Of a stretch of DNA of 64,000 nucleotides, positions 52,706 to 61,607 are shown piece by piece. Both the position numbers and the translations under genes were made by a program. This DNA is from Aureispira anguillae (GTDB lineage: Bacteria > Bacteroidota > Bacteroidia > Chitinophagales > Saprospiraceae). The stretch spans positions 6,301,001 through 6,365,000 of the forward strand of contig NZ_AP026867.1 in the NCBI RefSeq assembly GCF_026000115.1. Reading direction: 5' to 3'. Positions within the stretch are counted from its first letter, which is position 1; every line of letters begins with the position of its first letter. Under the pieces are notes generated by a model. The model worked only from the letters and a program-made list of their open reading frames with translations, made no database searches and was not told the DNA's origin.

Positions 52706-54961
52706 ATGAAAGAACGATTAACTAATATATATTATACTTTTCCAGTGCAGTTGATAAAATTGCAGCTCAAGCATAATATTTTATTATTAAGTATTTGGGC
52801 TGCTCTATTTGCCCTAATGAGTGGAGCGTTGGGGGCTTCAATGGGCTTTCACAAGATGTTTTTGGATCCAGAGTATATGGGGGAAGTTACCTTTTGGAGC
52901 TTTTTTATTATAGGGCTGGCCTATGGTAGCTTTTTTATTGCATGGAATACAAGTGTTTATATCTTAAATAGTTATCGTTTTCCTTTTTTAGCTTCGCTCT
53001 ATAGACCCTTTGCCAAATTCAGTTTTAATAACTTTTTTATTCCCGTATTGTTTATCGTCTTTTATGTTTATAAAATTGTACATTTTCAGTGGTATAATGA
53101 ATACACAGGACAGTATAGTATTTTGTTTTATTGCCTAGGTTTTCTGTTAGGATCCTTTGTAATGGTATTGAGCTCAATGCTGTATTTTCAGTATACGAAT
53201 ACAGATGTGCAGACTTACCGAAAATTAAATAAGTTAAAGCTTTCTAAAATGTTGAAAGCAATTGTTGTTAAGCGAAAAGAAAGAGAAAGAGGGCTTAGAG
53301 ATAATGCTTTGTATAAAAATGCATGGAGAGTCGATTTCTTTTTAACGGAATATTTCCAGTGGAGAATTGTACGAAATGTAGAACATTATAACTCTAAGTT
53401 ATTAGAGCGAGTTTTTCGCCAAAATCATGCGAATGCTTTAGTGATTCAGAGCTTGAGTATTACGGCTTTGATTTTGATGGCTGCGTTGGTAGAATACGAA
53501 CATTTTAGAATCCCAGCAGCAGCAAGTTTATTGTTGTTGATGTCAATTATTACAACAATTATTGGTGCTTTAACCTATTGGATGGAAGAATGGAGGATAC
53601 TGTTCTTAATGGTCGCTTTTTTTATCATCAGTCAAATGATGTCTTGGGGCTGGTTTTCCTACCAAAATAGTGCCTATGGGCTAAACTATCAAGAACCCTC
53701 TGTTCATTATTCTATAGAGACACTAGACTCTATTTGTTCCAAAGAACAGTACAGAAAGGACAGTAAAAATACAATAGCAATTTTAGAACGTTGGCGGGCT
53801 AAGTTTGGACAAAGTCGTTTGTTGCGGAAACCTAAATTAGTATTATTGTGTGTAAGTGGCGGAGGAATACGAGCCAGTTTGTGGTCCAATCATGTCATTC
53901 GAGAAATCGATAAAACCTTAAATGGTAAACTGATGAAGCATACGGCATTGATGACAGGGGCTTCTGGGGGAATGTGGGGCGCTTCTTTATATCGTGAATT
54001 GTACTATAAAAAACAAAAGGGGGCAGCAATTGATTTGTACGATAAAAAATACCTTGATTATACCTCAAAAGATTTAATGAATTCATTGGCGTTTACTTTT
54101 TTGGTAAATGATATTTTTATTCCATGGGTAAACAGAGAAGTAAATGGTTATACCTATAGGCAGGACAGGGGATATATCTTTGAACAACAGTTTATTGAAA
54201 ATACAGAGGGGCTATTGGGGCAACGATTGGAATATTACAAAGAACCAGAAGAGCAGGCTGTGATTCCAATGATGTTCTTAACGCCATTAATTTCGAATGA
54301 TAGTAGGATGATGGTTATTTCTCCTCATGGTGTTAGTTATATGATGCGCCCTCCATTTAGTTATCAGGGAGGAGGTGTAAAAACTAAGATAGATGCAGTA
54401 GATTATGGTGCTTTGTTTAAAAATCACGATCCGCTTAATTTACGTTTTGCAACGGCTTTAAGAATGAATGCGACTTTTCCTTTTATTTTTCCAAGTGTCC
54501 AAATGCCTACGAACCCAGTATTGGCAATTGTTGATGCAGGTTTTAGAGACAATTTTGGCTTAGAAACGGCTACTCGATTTGCGGCTATTTTTAGAAAATG
54601 GATTCGTGAAAACACAAGTGGCATTACAATTATCTCTATACGGTCTTATGCGCAAGCCGAAAAAATAGCAGAAACAACTTCTAAATCACTAACAGAATTG
54701 GCGTTTAATCCTTTAGGACCAGTCTTTGCATTGGATGCGCTTCAAAACTATCATCATGATGCCTACGTTTCTTACCTAAAATCTAAAATTGGATATAATA
54801 AGATAGATGTGGTCGATTTTGTCTATAAACCAACAATTTTGGATGAACGAGCATCGCTTAGTTTGCATTTGACACAACGAGAGAAAAACGATATACTGAA
54901 TGCAATTAATTTAGATGAAAATCAACAAAATATAAAGCGACTAAAAGAGTTAATTAAGTAA
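52706..54961 (+). CDS. Patatin-like phospholipase with multi-pass membrane N-terminus (751 aa)
   Basis: Residues ~20-330 contain about six or seven hydrophobic helices (LLSIWAALFALMSGALGA, FFIIGLAYGSFFIAW, FFIPVLFIVFYVYKIV, SIITTIIGALTYW, ILFLMVAFFIISQMM). The C-terminal half is a patatin domain: oxyanion hole SGGGIR (384-389), nucleophile elbow GASGG with Ser420, and the dyad acid in VDAGFRDNFG (Asp610). A membrane-anchored lipid acyl hydrolase acting on phospholipids or other acyl esters is the likely function. The membrane part has no named domain that I recognise. Monocistronic after a long repeat-bearing spacer. Confidence 0.85.
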   Translation: MKERLTNIYYTFPVQLIKLQLKHNILLLSIWAALFALMSGALGASMGFHKMFLDPEYMGEVTFWSFFIIGLAYGSFFIAWNTSVYILNSYRFPFLASLYRPFAKFSFNNFFIPVLFIVFYVYKIVHFQWYNEYTGQYSILFYCLGFLLGSFVMVLSSMLYFQYTNTDVQTYRKLNKLKLSKMLKAIVVKRKERERGLRDNALYKNAWRVDFFLTEYFQWRIVRNVEHYNSKLLERVFRQNHANALVIQSLSITALILMAALVEYEHFRIPAAASLLLLMSIITTIIGALTYWMEEWRILFLMVAFFIISQMMSWGWFSYQNSAYGLNYQEPSVHYSIETLDSICSKEQYRKDSKNTIAILERWRAKFGQSRLLRKPKLVLLCVSGGGIRASLWSNHVIREIDKTLNGKLMKHTALMTGASGGMWGASLYRELYYKKQKGAAIDLYDKKYLDYTSKDLMNSLAFTFLVNDIFIPWVNREVNGYTYRQDRGYIFEQQFIENTEGLLGQRLEYYKEPEEQAVIPMMFLTPLISNDSRMMVISPHGVSYMMRPPFSYQGGGVKTKIDAVDYGALFKNHDPLNLRFATALRMNATFPFIFPSVQMPTNPVLAIVDAGFRDNFGLETATRFAAIFRKWIRENTSGITIISIRSYAQAEKIAETTSKSLTELAFNPLGPVFALDALQNYHHDAYVSYLKSKIGYNKIDVVDFVYKPTILDERASLSLHLTQREKNDILNAINLDENQQNIKRLKELIK

Positions 54962-55108
54962 TTTTAAAATTTTATTTGCTTAATTTTTTTGCTTTTAAAA
55001 AATCTATTTAATTTTGCTTTTGGACTTACAATCAGTGTTTTAGTGCGTTTTTTGTTTTGCTTGTTCTAAAATAAAAAACAAAAAAAATGCAACTATTAAA
55101 GCTATTGC

Positions 55109-55139
55109 TTTGAATATGAGAAATAGTTTTTTATCTTTG
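55109..55139 (+). promoter_or_regulatory. Promoter of rplY
   Basis: TTTG (55109-55112), a 19-base spacer and TATCTTTG (55132-55139) fully match the Bacteroidota housekeeping promoter. The start codon is 49 bases downstream. Confidence 0.7.
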
Positions 55140-55188
55140 CACGTCCAAAAAGAAAAGTATTTACTTAGAATAAAATATAAATATTCAA

Positions 55189-55782
55189 ATGAAAACGATC
55201 GCATTAACAGGTACTTCAAGAACTGAATTAGGCAAAAAAAGTACAAAAGCACTACGCAATGCAGGTTTGGTACCTTGCGTTCTTTATGGTGGCGAAAACA
55301 ACGTTCACTTTAGCGTTACTCCTAAAGCTTTACGTGACTTAATTTATACCAATGAATTTAGAGTTGCAGAGATTGAAGTAGAGGGTAAAAAAATCAATGC
55401 TATTATAAAAACTGTAGAGTTTCATCCTGTTACAGATGTTATCATGCACGTTGACTTCTTGGAATTGGTTGAAGGAAAAGCTGTAAAAGCTGAAATTCCA
55501 ATTCGTTTGGTAGGAGCTGCTAAAGGTGTAAAAGTAGGTGGTGTTTTGATGCAAAAAATTCGTAAGCTAAAAATTCAAACTACTCCAGACAAATTGTCTT
55601 CTGTTATTGATGTAAATGTTGAGCATTTGGCTTTGGGTAAATCTATCCGTGTTCGTGAAGTACAAGTTGAAGAAGGAATCGAAATCATCAATGCTGGAGG
55701 AACTCCATTGGCATCTGTTGAAATTCCACGTGCATTGCGTTCTGCTGAAGCTAAAGCTGAAGCTGTAGAAGCACAAGAATAA
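55189..55782 (+). CDS. rplY: 50S ribosomal protein L25 (long, Ctc-type)
   Basis: 5S rRNA-binding large-subunit protein. The 197 residues include the L25 domain (LTGTSRTELGKKSTKALRNAGLVPCVLYGGENNVHFSV and VEFHPVTDVIMHVDFLEL) and the C-terminal TL5/Ctc beta domain (AEIPIRLVGAAKGVKVGGVLMQKIRKLKI, LALGKSIRVREVQVEEGIEII). It is followed by pth, a common pairing because both act in translation. Confidence 0.97.
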   Translation: MKTIALTGTSRTELGKKSTKALRNAGLVPCVLYGGENNVHFSVTPKALRDLIYTNEFRVAEIEVEGKKINAIIKTVEFHPVTDVIMHVDFLELVEGKAVKAEIPIRLVGAAKGVKVGGVLMQKIRKLKIQTTPDKLSSVIDVNVEHLALGKSIRVREVQVEEGIEIINAGGTPLASVEIPRALRSAEAKAEAVEAQE

Positions 55783-55853
55783 GTATAATTTACACACTCT
55801 GAACAATAGTTTGATTTAGGTCTGACTAACTGAGTTCGTATATAAATATAATA

Positions 55854-55890
55854 AGACGTATTAGAATGCTATTCTAGTACGTCTTTTCTT
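55854..55890 (+). terminator. Terminator between rplY and pth
   Basis: AGACGTATTAGAAT / ATTCTAGTACGTCT stem (14 bp with one G:U pair, 3-base loop), then TTTTCTT. pth begins 40 bases further on, so it may be read through or have another start. Confidence 0.75.
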
Positions 55891-55929
55891 GTATCTTGCT
55901 AATTCATTTTGTCATTTAAAGCAAGGTTT

Positions 55930-56622
55930 ATGTTTAAGTTTATCGTTGACTTATTCAAGAAAAAGAATCCAGAAACGTTAAAAATAGATAATAGCGTGAA
56001 ATATCTTATTACAGGTCTTGGTAATATAGGACCAGATTATGAAGGCACTCGTCATAATATCGGGTTTGATGTAGTGGACTATTTGGCTGGCAAATTTGAT
56101 GTACAGTACAAAAGCGAACGGTATGGCTTTGTTGGGTCTTTTAAACACAAAGGACGCACTTATATTTTGCTAAAACCAACTACTTATATGAACCTTAGTG
56201 GGCAAGCTGTACGGTATTGGATGCAAAAAGAAAAAATCAAAGCGTCTAATTTATTGGTCATTTTAGACGACTTGAATATTAAGTTTGGACAAGTGAAAAT
56301 GAAGACCAAGGGGAGTGCAGGTGGGCATAATGGACTCAAAAATATTGAACAGCTGCTTAATACTGCGCAGTATCCTCGCCTAAGAGTTGGTATTGGAGAT
56401 CAATTTGGAAGAGGTCGCCAGGTTGATTTTGTGCTGGGACGCTGGACTTCTGAAGAAGAAGATTTATTGCCTAAAATCATCAAACATGCAGCAGAAGGAG
56501 TGTTGAATTTTGGTACAATAGGAGTAGACCGTACGATGAATCTTGTTAATAAGAATCTTAATGCTCCACCCAAAAAGAAAAAGGCAAAACCCAGCTCAGA
56601 TGATTTGCCCCAAAAAGACTAA
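55930..56622 (+). CDS. pth: Peptidyl-tRNA hydrolase
   Basis: Releases peptides from tRNAs that drop off the ribosome. GLGNIGPDYEGTRHNIGFDVVD carries the conserved Asn and catalytic His, followed by LKPTTYMNLSG, VILDDLNIKFGQVKMKTKGSAGGHNGLKNI and RVGIGDQFGRGRQVDFVLG. The 230-residue protein has an N-terminal lead of ~20 residues and a Lys-rich tail (PPKKKKAKPSSDD) beyond the usual ~190 residues. ATG at 55930 is preferred to an in-frame TTG 21 bases upstream. Confidence 0.96.
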   Translation: MFKFIVDLFKKKNPETLKIDNSVKYLITGLGNIGPDYEGTRHNIGFDVVDYLAGKFDVQYKSERYGFVGSFKHKGRTYILLKPTTYMNLSGQAVRYWMQKEKIKASNLLVILDDLNIKFGQVKMKTKGSAGGHNGLKNIEQLLNTAQYPRLRVGIGDQFGRGRQVDFVLGRWTSEEEDLLPKIIKHAAEGVLNFGTIGVDRTMNLVNKNLNAPPKKKKAKPSSDDLPQKD

Positions 56623-56641
56623 AGAAAATGATGTAAATAGA

Positions 56642-56681
56642 GACGATTTGAAAAAGCAGTAACAAGCTTTTTCAAATCGTC
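56642..56681. terminator. Perfect 16-bp inverted repeat between pth and the convergent array
   Basis: GACGATTTGAAAAAGC (56642-56657) and its complement (56666-56681), with an 8-base loop, lie between two convergent stop codons. There is no long T-tract on either side, but the stem is strong. Confidence 0.6.
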
Positions 56682-56687
56682 AAAAGC

Positions 56688-57896
56688 TTAGTCCTCTTTT
56701 TGTTTTGGAGGGGCATGGTAGGTATAGTTATAAACATCCCGTTTCTTTAATTCATTGGCTATATAGAAATCAATTTGGGTATAATTTCCATGTTGATTGT
56801 AAGTTTTTATTGTTTTCCAATCTTTGCCATTTTTTCGATATTCAATTTCTGTATGTGTATGAATCTTGAAAGTTGCAGTATCGTAGGTAATTTCTTTTCT
56901 CAAAAAAGGTTTCCCCTCTAATGTTTCTGTATATAATGTCAGGCATTGCTGGTTGCTATCCAAATATTCATAGGTTTTAATTTCTTGATAGTTGCCCTTA
57001 GGAGTTGTAATATTCTGGATGTCTTTCTGGTCTTCAAAGGCATAGCTTACCTTTTTTATCGTTTTTCGGAGTTTTTTTTCTGTTCTTTTGAACGGCAGGT
57101 TGTTTTTATAAATTGTAATCACCTGATCTGTTCGTTTTACCTTGCCATTAGAATTCCTTGTACCGATATTCGAAATGCTTTTCTTTAAATGGTTGTTGCG
57201 ATCATACTTATTGATGACTTGGTTCCAGTTATGGTATAAATAGCCATCCGATTGAAGGAGTAAGGTGTCATCTTTATATTTTGCATTAAAAGACCTGGCT
57301 TGCATCTTGGTGTCTCCATCGTCATCAAAAGATTCCCAATGGGTGATATTCCCTGCGGCATTCCGTTGTACTTTTTCGGTAGAACTATTGGGGGGAGAGC
57401 TGCTATAATTGGTTGTTTTTGTATGCGTAACAAAGCCATTTTTATCAAATGTTTTTTGAGTTTGGCGCAACAATAGCCTACTATTTTTTTTAAATATTTT
57501 AACCCATTCACGCTTAAATTTATGATCGTAACTCTTAAACTTTGATTCTTGTTTACTATACTTTTTGTTCGGTTTTGATTCATGCGTCAGCTGCTCGGTA
57601 TAATAAGTGCCTAATTTATTAGTAGGGTTATAAGTAAAGTAATAATGGGTGCGTGCAGCGAAACCTGTATCTACTTTCATATAGTTATAACGATGTTGAC
57701 GTATTAGGATCGCATTGGTGTCAAAAAGACTTTCTTTGATGCTTGATAGATTCGAAACCCCATTTTTAAAATTGTAGGTGGTATGAACAATAGTAGCAAC
57801 GCTATCTAAATTTAGTTTGGACTGTCCCAATAGGGGCTGTTGTAAAACAGCCAATAGAACAAAAAGAAGATAAGGACGTGTAAGCAAGGTTTGCAT
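56688..57896 (-). CDS. Exported YD-repeat-like protein, array member 5 (402 aa)
   Basis: Last gene of a five-gene minus-strand array. Signal peptide at 1-25 (LLFVLLAVLQQPLLGQ). The body repeats short beta hairpins of the YD/RHS style (KTFDKNGFVTHTKTTNY, NAAGNITHWESFDDDGDTK, TYNQHGNYTQIDFYIANELKKRDVYNYTY). It ends YNYTYHAPPKQKED, matching the aromatic endings of its neighbours. No T9SS sorting domain or lipobox. The ATG at 57896 starts the signal peptide; a longer in-frame start 45 bases upstream is less likely. It is the most diverged member. Function unknown. Confidence 0.72.
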   Translation of the reverse strand: MQTLLTRPYLLFVLLAVLQQPLLGQSKLNLDSVATIVHTTYNFKNGVSNLSSIKESLFDTNAILIRQHRYNYMKVDTGFAARTHYYFTYNPTNKLGTYYTEQLTHESKPNKKYSKQESKFKSYDHKFKREWVKIFKKNSRLLLRQTQKTFDKNGFVTHTKTTNYSSSPPNSSTEKVQRNAAGNITHWESFDDDGDTKMQARSFNAKYKDDTLLLQSDGYLYHNWNQVINKYDRNNHLKKSISNIGTRNSNGKVKRTDQVITIYKNNLPFKRTEKKLRKTIKKVSYAFEDQKDIQNITTPKGNYQEIKTYEYLDSNQQCLTLYTETLEGKPFLRKEITYDTATFKIHTHTEIEYRKNGKDWKTIKTYNQHGNYTQIDFYIANELKKRDVYNYTYHAPPKQKED

Positions 57897-57989
57897 AACT
57901 GTTTTTTTGATTAAAAATAAGAATATCTGCCAATTAAACAATTGACAGATATAGGTATTACTTGTTATAGAACAAAAAATGAATAAAGC

Positions 57990-59141
57990 TTATTCTTTCG
58001 GAAAGTATTCATAGGTATAGCGATCTTCCGATATTACTTTACCATTCTTTTTAATTATTTTTTTGGATGTATTTCCCCAGTCATCGTATTCATTCAATTC
58101 TTCTTCTTTTAAGTTCTTTTCTTTGTCAACCTTAATCATTTTGATCTGGTTGCCATAATCGTCATAAACATATTGAGTAACTGTAATGACGGTTTCATTG
58201 GAACTTTGAGTTGTCACTAAAATATTACCATAAGCATCATACTCTGTATTTGTGATAAATACATTGGTGCCCTTAATTTCTTTATTGATTGTATTTCTGT
58301 TTTTTCGTTTTTCTAGGCGCTCTTTTTCTTTTTCGGCTTCTTCTAGTGTTAGTATTTTGCGCTTATTTTGGCGAGTAGTACGAATAATGACGCTATCTCT
58401 ATATTCATTAAAAAAGTGACTTTCTAATTTTCCTTCAATAAAGGTTTTCCATTCAATGACATAATTTTTGCTAAAGAATCGAATATCTTTTCTAAATTCT
58501 TTGCCATTAACTTTTTCGGTGGTAATGGATTGTGCTAAATCACCCTTGTTGTTACGTTTGTAAATGGTTAGAATCTCTTTGCGAGGCTCCTTGTAGTTCT
58601 CAATCCAAGTAAAAGATTTGCTAATTTCTTTTTGGTTATTATAGAACCAAGTTCTTTCTTTTACTTGTGTACCATTAGGCGTAAAGAATTTTTCTTGCTC
58701 TTTGTTTCCATCTTCATTGTATTCTAATAAATAAGTAACGGCTACAGAGGTTTGTTGCCCATTGTCATATTCAATCTGCTCAACTTTACTTTTGTTGTTA
58801 TAAGCATCCCAATAAATTTTAGTTTCAGCCTGAAGAATACCCTCCTTATCATATTCTAGCGTATTTTGATGACGTCCCTTTGGATCATAGCTAAGTCGTT
58901 CTTGGCGATCCAATTCTAGTTCCTTTTTGTTGTTGATGAGGTACTTTTCTAATAAGGATAGTTTGTTAAATAAGTTAAATTCTTTTTTTTCTTGGGATGA
59001 CAAGGTCATTTCGCCATCTTCTGTAAGGAGGTATTGTTGATGTAAAATAGATTTTACCTGTAGCTTTTGTGCTTGGGCACTTGTTCCCCAAAGCAATAAA
59101 AATAACAGCGTAAAGATATATGTTGATTTATGCTTGTCCAT
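57990..59141 (-). CDS. Exported YD-repeat-like protein, array member 4 (383 aa)
   Basis: Signal peptide at 1-25 (LLFLLLWGTSAQAQ). YD-type repeats are numerous: YDPKGRHQNTLEYDKEG, EYNEDGNKEQEKFF, NTEYDAYGNILVTTQ, QYVYDDYGNQIKMIKV, EYDDWGNTSKKIIKKNGK, and it ends TYEYFPKE. It shares the block KDIRFFSKNYVIEWKTFIEGKL with members 2 and 3. A charged coiled segment (EEAEKEKERLEKRKNRN) lies near residue 270. Soluble, exported, function unknown. Spacing to neighbours is about 90 bases on either side. Confidence 0.75.
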   Translation of the reverse strand: MDKHKSTYIFTLLFLLLWGTSAQAQKLQVKSILHQQYLLTEDGEMTLSSQEKKEFNLFNKLSLLEKYLINNKKELELDRQERLSYDPKGRHQNTLEYDKEGILQAETKIYWDAYNNKSKVEQIEYDNGQQTSVAVTYLLEYNEDGNKEQEKFFTPNGTQVKERTWFYNNQKEISKSFTWIENYKEPRKEILTIYKRNNKGDLAQSITTEKVNGKEFRKDIRFFSKNYVIEWKTFIEGKLESHFFNEYRDSVIIRTTRQNKRKILTLEEAEKEKERLEKRKNRNTINKEIKGTNVFITNTEYDAYGNILVTTQSSNETVITVTQYVYDDYGNQIKMIKVDKEKNLKEEELNEYDDWGNTSKKIIKKNGKVISEDRYTYEYFPKE

Positions 59142-59229
59142 AGCCTTTAGAGTAATTTTAATTACTAGAAAATAATTATGTCTAATTTGTTATTTAAAAG
59201 ATATACAATCAGCATTCAAACTGATCAAT

Positions 59230-60384
59230 TTATCGTTGATGATAATATTCATAACTATACAAATGCTGTTGCGTTAACAACCCATTATAGAAAATTTTTT
59301 TGATCGTTGGGTTTTTATTAGGATCATATTCGTACTGAATTTCTTCTATATCATGAGTTAACTTATCGTGTTTTTTCTCAGAAATAAGCAAGCCTACCTC
59401 GTTATAAGAATAATAAATAACCTCACTGACCTGATTATTGGTGCGGGTAATGCGTTTAGTTGGCAATCCTAATTTATTGTTCTTAAACGTTACTGTTTTG
59501 AAAGGGGTATGAGGAATATTTTCGAGTGGATCCCTTTTGGCATCGTCATATTCTAATATAATTTTTTGTTGGGGGATAGGAGGGGGAAGTTTATATTCTC
59601 TTAGTAGCGGTGAGGAATCCTGTTTTATATTTGTAAATTGGCTAATTAAGCGACCATTTCTATACTTAGTCCAGTCAATAATAGCATTGTTCTTAAATAA
59701 TTTAATATCCTTTATCCGCTCTTTTCCTTCCTGAGAAAGTAAAGTAGATTGGATAATTTGCCCTCGATTATTGTAAACATTATCTAGAGAAATTGTCTTT
59801 TTGATCACTTTGGAATTATGATGAACATAAGTCCAACTGATTGCAGAAATCAATTCCCCTGTAGCGGCATACGTTCGTTTTTGTTCACTCACTTGACTAT
59901 CTTTTTGATCAAATGTTTTACTAAGAACAACATGCCCATCTTTGTCATAAGATAGTACTGTATAAGTAACTATTGGTGTTTCTTCATATTTAGTATGTGT
60001 TATCTTAACAACTTGATCAGCCTCATTATACGTGTTCTCTTCGCTCCATATCAATGCATTATTATTGTCATAGACCATTGTTCCAATGTATAAGCCCTCT
60101 ACATTATACTTGATAAGTTTTAGTTGTTTAAGAACGGGCTTTCCTTTATCATTTTCTATGTATTCAGCATACTCAATAATCTCTCCATGGATATTGTATT
60201 TTGTTTCTGTATGCTGTTCTAATATGGGTTGATCCGATTTAATTAAGAAAAATTTATGACTTTTGGTTTTTACTTGAGGAGGGGACTGTGGATACAATTG
60301 AAAAGCTACCAATACGATCCAAAGCATTGATAAATTGCATAGTATAAATAACCTAGAGGTGTTTTTAAAAATATTTATAATCAT
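59230..60384 (-). CDS. Exported YD-repeat-like protein, array member 3 (384 aa)
   Basis: N-terminal hydrophobic signal (LFILCNLSMLWIVLVAFQLYPQS). Repeats include YNIHGEIIEYAEYIENDKGK, SYDKDGHVVLSKTFDQKDS, TYAATGELISAISW, SYNEVGLLISEKK and YEYDPNKNPTIKKIFYNG, ending SYEYYHQR. The family block reads DIKLFKNNAIIDWTKYRNGRL. Its start overlaps the end of the preceding gene by 20 bases (60365-60384), so the two are probably translationally coupled. Function unknown. Confidence 0.75.
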   Translation of the reverse strand: MIINIFKNTSRLFILCNLSMLWIVLVAFQLYPQSPPQVKTKSHKFFLIKSDQPILEQHTETKYNIHGEIIEYAEYIENDKGKPVLKQLKLIKYNVEGLYIGTMVYDNNNALIWSEENTYNEADQVVKITHTKYEETPIVTYTVLSYDKDGHVVLSKTFDQKDSQVSEQKRTYAATGELISAISWTYVHHNSKVIKKTISLDNVYNNRGQIIQSTLLSQEGKERIKDIKLFKNNAIIDWTKYRNGRLISQFTNIKQDSSPLLREYKLPPPIPQQKIILEYDDAKRDPLENIPHTPFKTVTFKNNKLGLPTKRITRTNNQVSEVIYYSYNEVGLLISEKKHDKLTHDIEEIQYEYDPNKNPTIKKIFYNGLLTQQHLYSYEYYHQR

Positions 60385-61465
60385 AGGTATATTTAGTCAT
60401 TAGTTTGCCATCTTTATAAGACTCCTTTTTTAAGATATTTTGATACTGATCGTATTCTACTACCTCTTTGTTAGTGCCCGTTTCTTTTCCATCGTTATAA
60501 GATGTTTTTAGGGTTTCAGTAAGATTGGAGTGTTTATCGTAAGAATAAGTCGTAACCTGAGTGACTTCCTCTCCTGCCATTTGAGTCGTTTTTATTTTAT
60601 TCCCCTTATCGTCAAATTCATCCTCACTAGTCCATAAGCCAAAACCACCAAAACCACCACTATTGCCATCGCCACCATTCCCAAAGTCCATTAAAACTCT
60701 AGCTTTGGACGGGTCATACTTAGCTTTTGCACCACCAAAAGCACTAATTTGTTCTCCATTCTTAAACTTCAGGTGTTCCTTTACTTTATTGCGTTGGAAA
60801 GTAATCAAATCTTTATAGACATCCTTTCCGTCTTTTACAAATTTCTCAGAAGATGCTAAAAAACCTTCTTGTGTATAGGATGTTTTTTTTACTTCGGTGT
60901 ATTTTTTTCCATCGGGGAAAATTTCCCATTTTTTGTAGTAAGTTTCCTCATAATCCTTGTTGTATTTATAGAGTTCTTCCCCCACTTTTCGGTTGTCAGG
61001 ATTCGTCAAGGTGATTTTTTCAGGTTTGCCAACGGTCGTATAACTAAACATCTTAGTATACTTCATATTAGGCGCTTTGATATAGTCGGTATATTCTTCT
61101 TTTATTTTTAACTTACTCTTATTAGAAACAAAAGACTTGGTCGTAATGATAGGGTCGCCCATTTCGTCATACTTAGAAACTTCTTCCGTTCTAAAATTTT
61201 GTTGCCACTCTTTAATCGTAACCTTATTTTTTACCAACTCACCAATGGGGTTGGCAAGGTGTATTTCTGTTTTTAATATTCGTCCTTTTTCATCAAACTC
61301 TTTAAGTTCCTTTTTGGTAAGCGTTAAACCATCCTTTGTTTGGTTTTGTAGACGTTCATAATTGTTAAATTCTACGGATTTTACTTTTGCTTCTTGCGCT
61401 TGTAAGTCATTAAATAGTGCAAAAGCTATCAATAGCAAAAACGGCATTATTAGCCTATTTCTCAT
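60365..61465 (-). CDS. Exported YD-repeat-like protein, array member 2 (366 aa)
   Basis: Signal peptide at 1-23 (LLIAFALFNDLQAQ). Repeats: EFDEKGRILKTEIHL, KYDEMGDPIITTKSF, DEFDDKGNKIKTTQMAGEEVTQVTTYSYDKHSNLTETLKTSY, EYDQYQNILKKESYKDGKLM, ending KYTYDYKYF. The family block is DLITFQRNKVKEHLKFKNGEQ. It has a Gly-rich insert (NGGDGNSGGFGGFGLW) around residue 270. Overlaps the next gene by 20 bases. Function unknown. Confidence 0.75.
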   Translation of the reverse strand: MRNRLIMPFLLLIAFALFNDLQAQEAKVKSVEFNNYERLQNQTKDGLTLTKKELKEFDEKGRILKTEIHLANPIGELVKNKVTIKEWQQNFRTEEVSKYDEMGDPIITTKSFVSNKSKLKIKEEYTDYIKAPNMKYTKMFSYTTVGKPEKITLTNPDNRKVGEELYKYNKDYEETYYKKWEIFPDGKKYTEVKKTSYTQEGFLASSEKFVKDGKDVYKDLITFQRNKVKEHLKFKNGEQISAFGGAKAKYDPSKARVLMDFGNGGDGNSGGFGGFGLWTSEDEFDDKGNKIKTTQMAGEEVTQVTTYSYDKHSNLTETLKTSYNDGKETGTNKEVVEYDQYQNILKKESYKDGKLMTKYTYDYKYF

Positions 61466-61607
61466 AATTCTATAAATTTGTTTTGATAAAATAGAGCGAA
61501 TATACTAGGTACTATAGCGTAAAATATTTTAATTCATAATCAATGAAATGAACCCTAAAATTCCATCTTTATTAAGATTAAATAAGGAATAATCATATCT
61601 GTTGATG

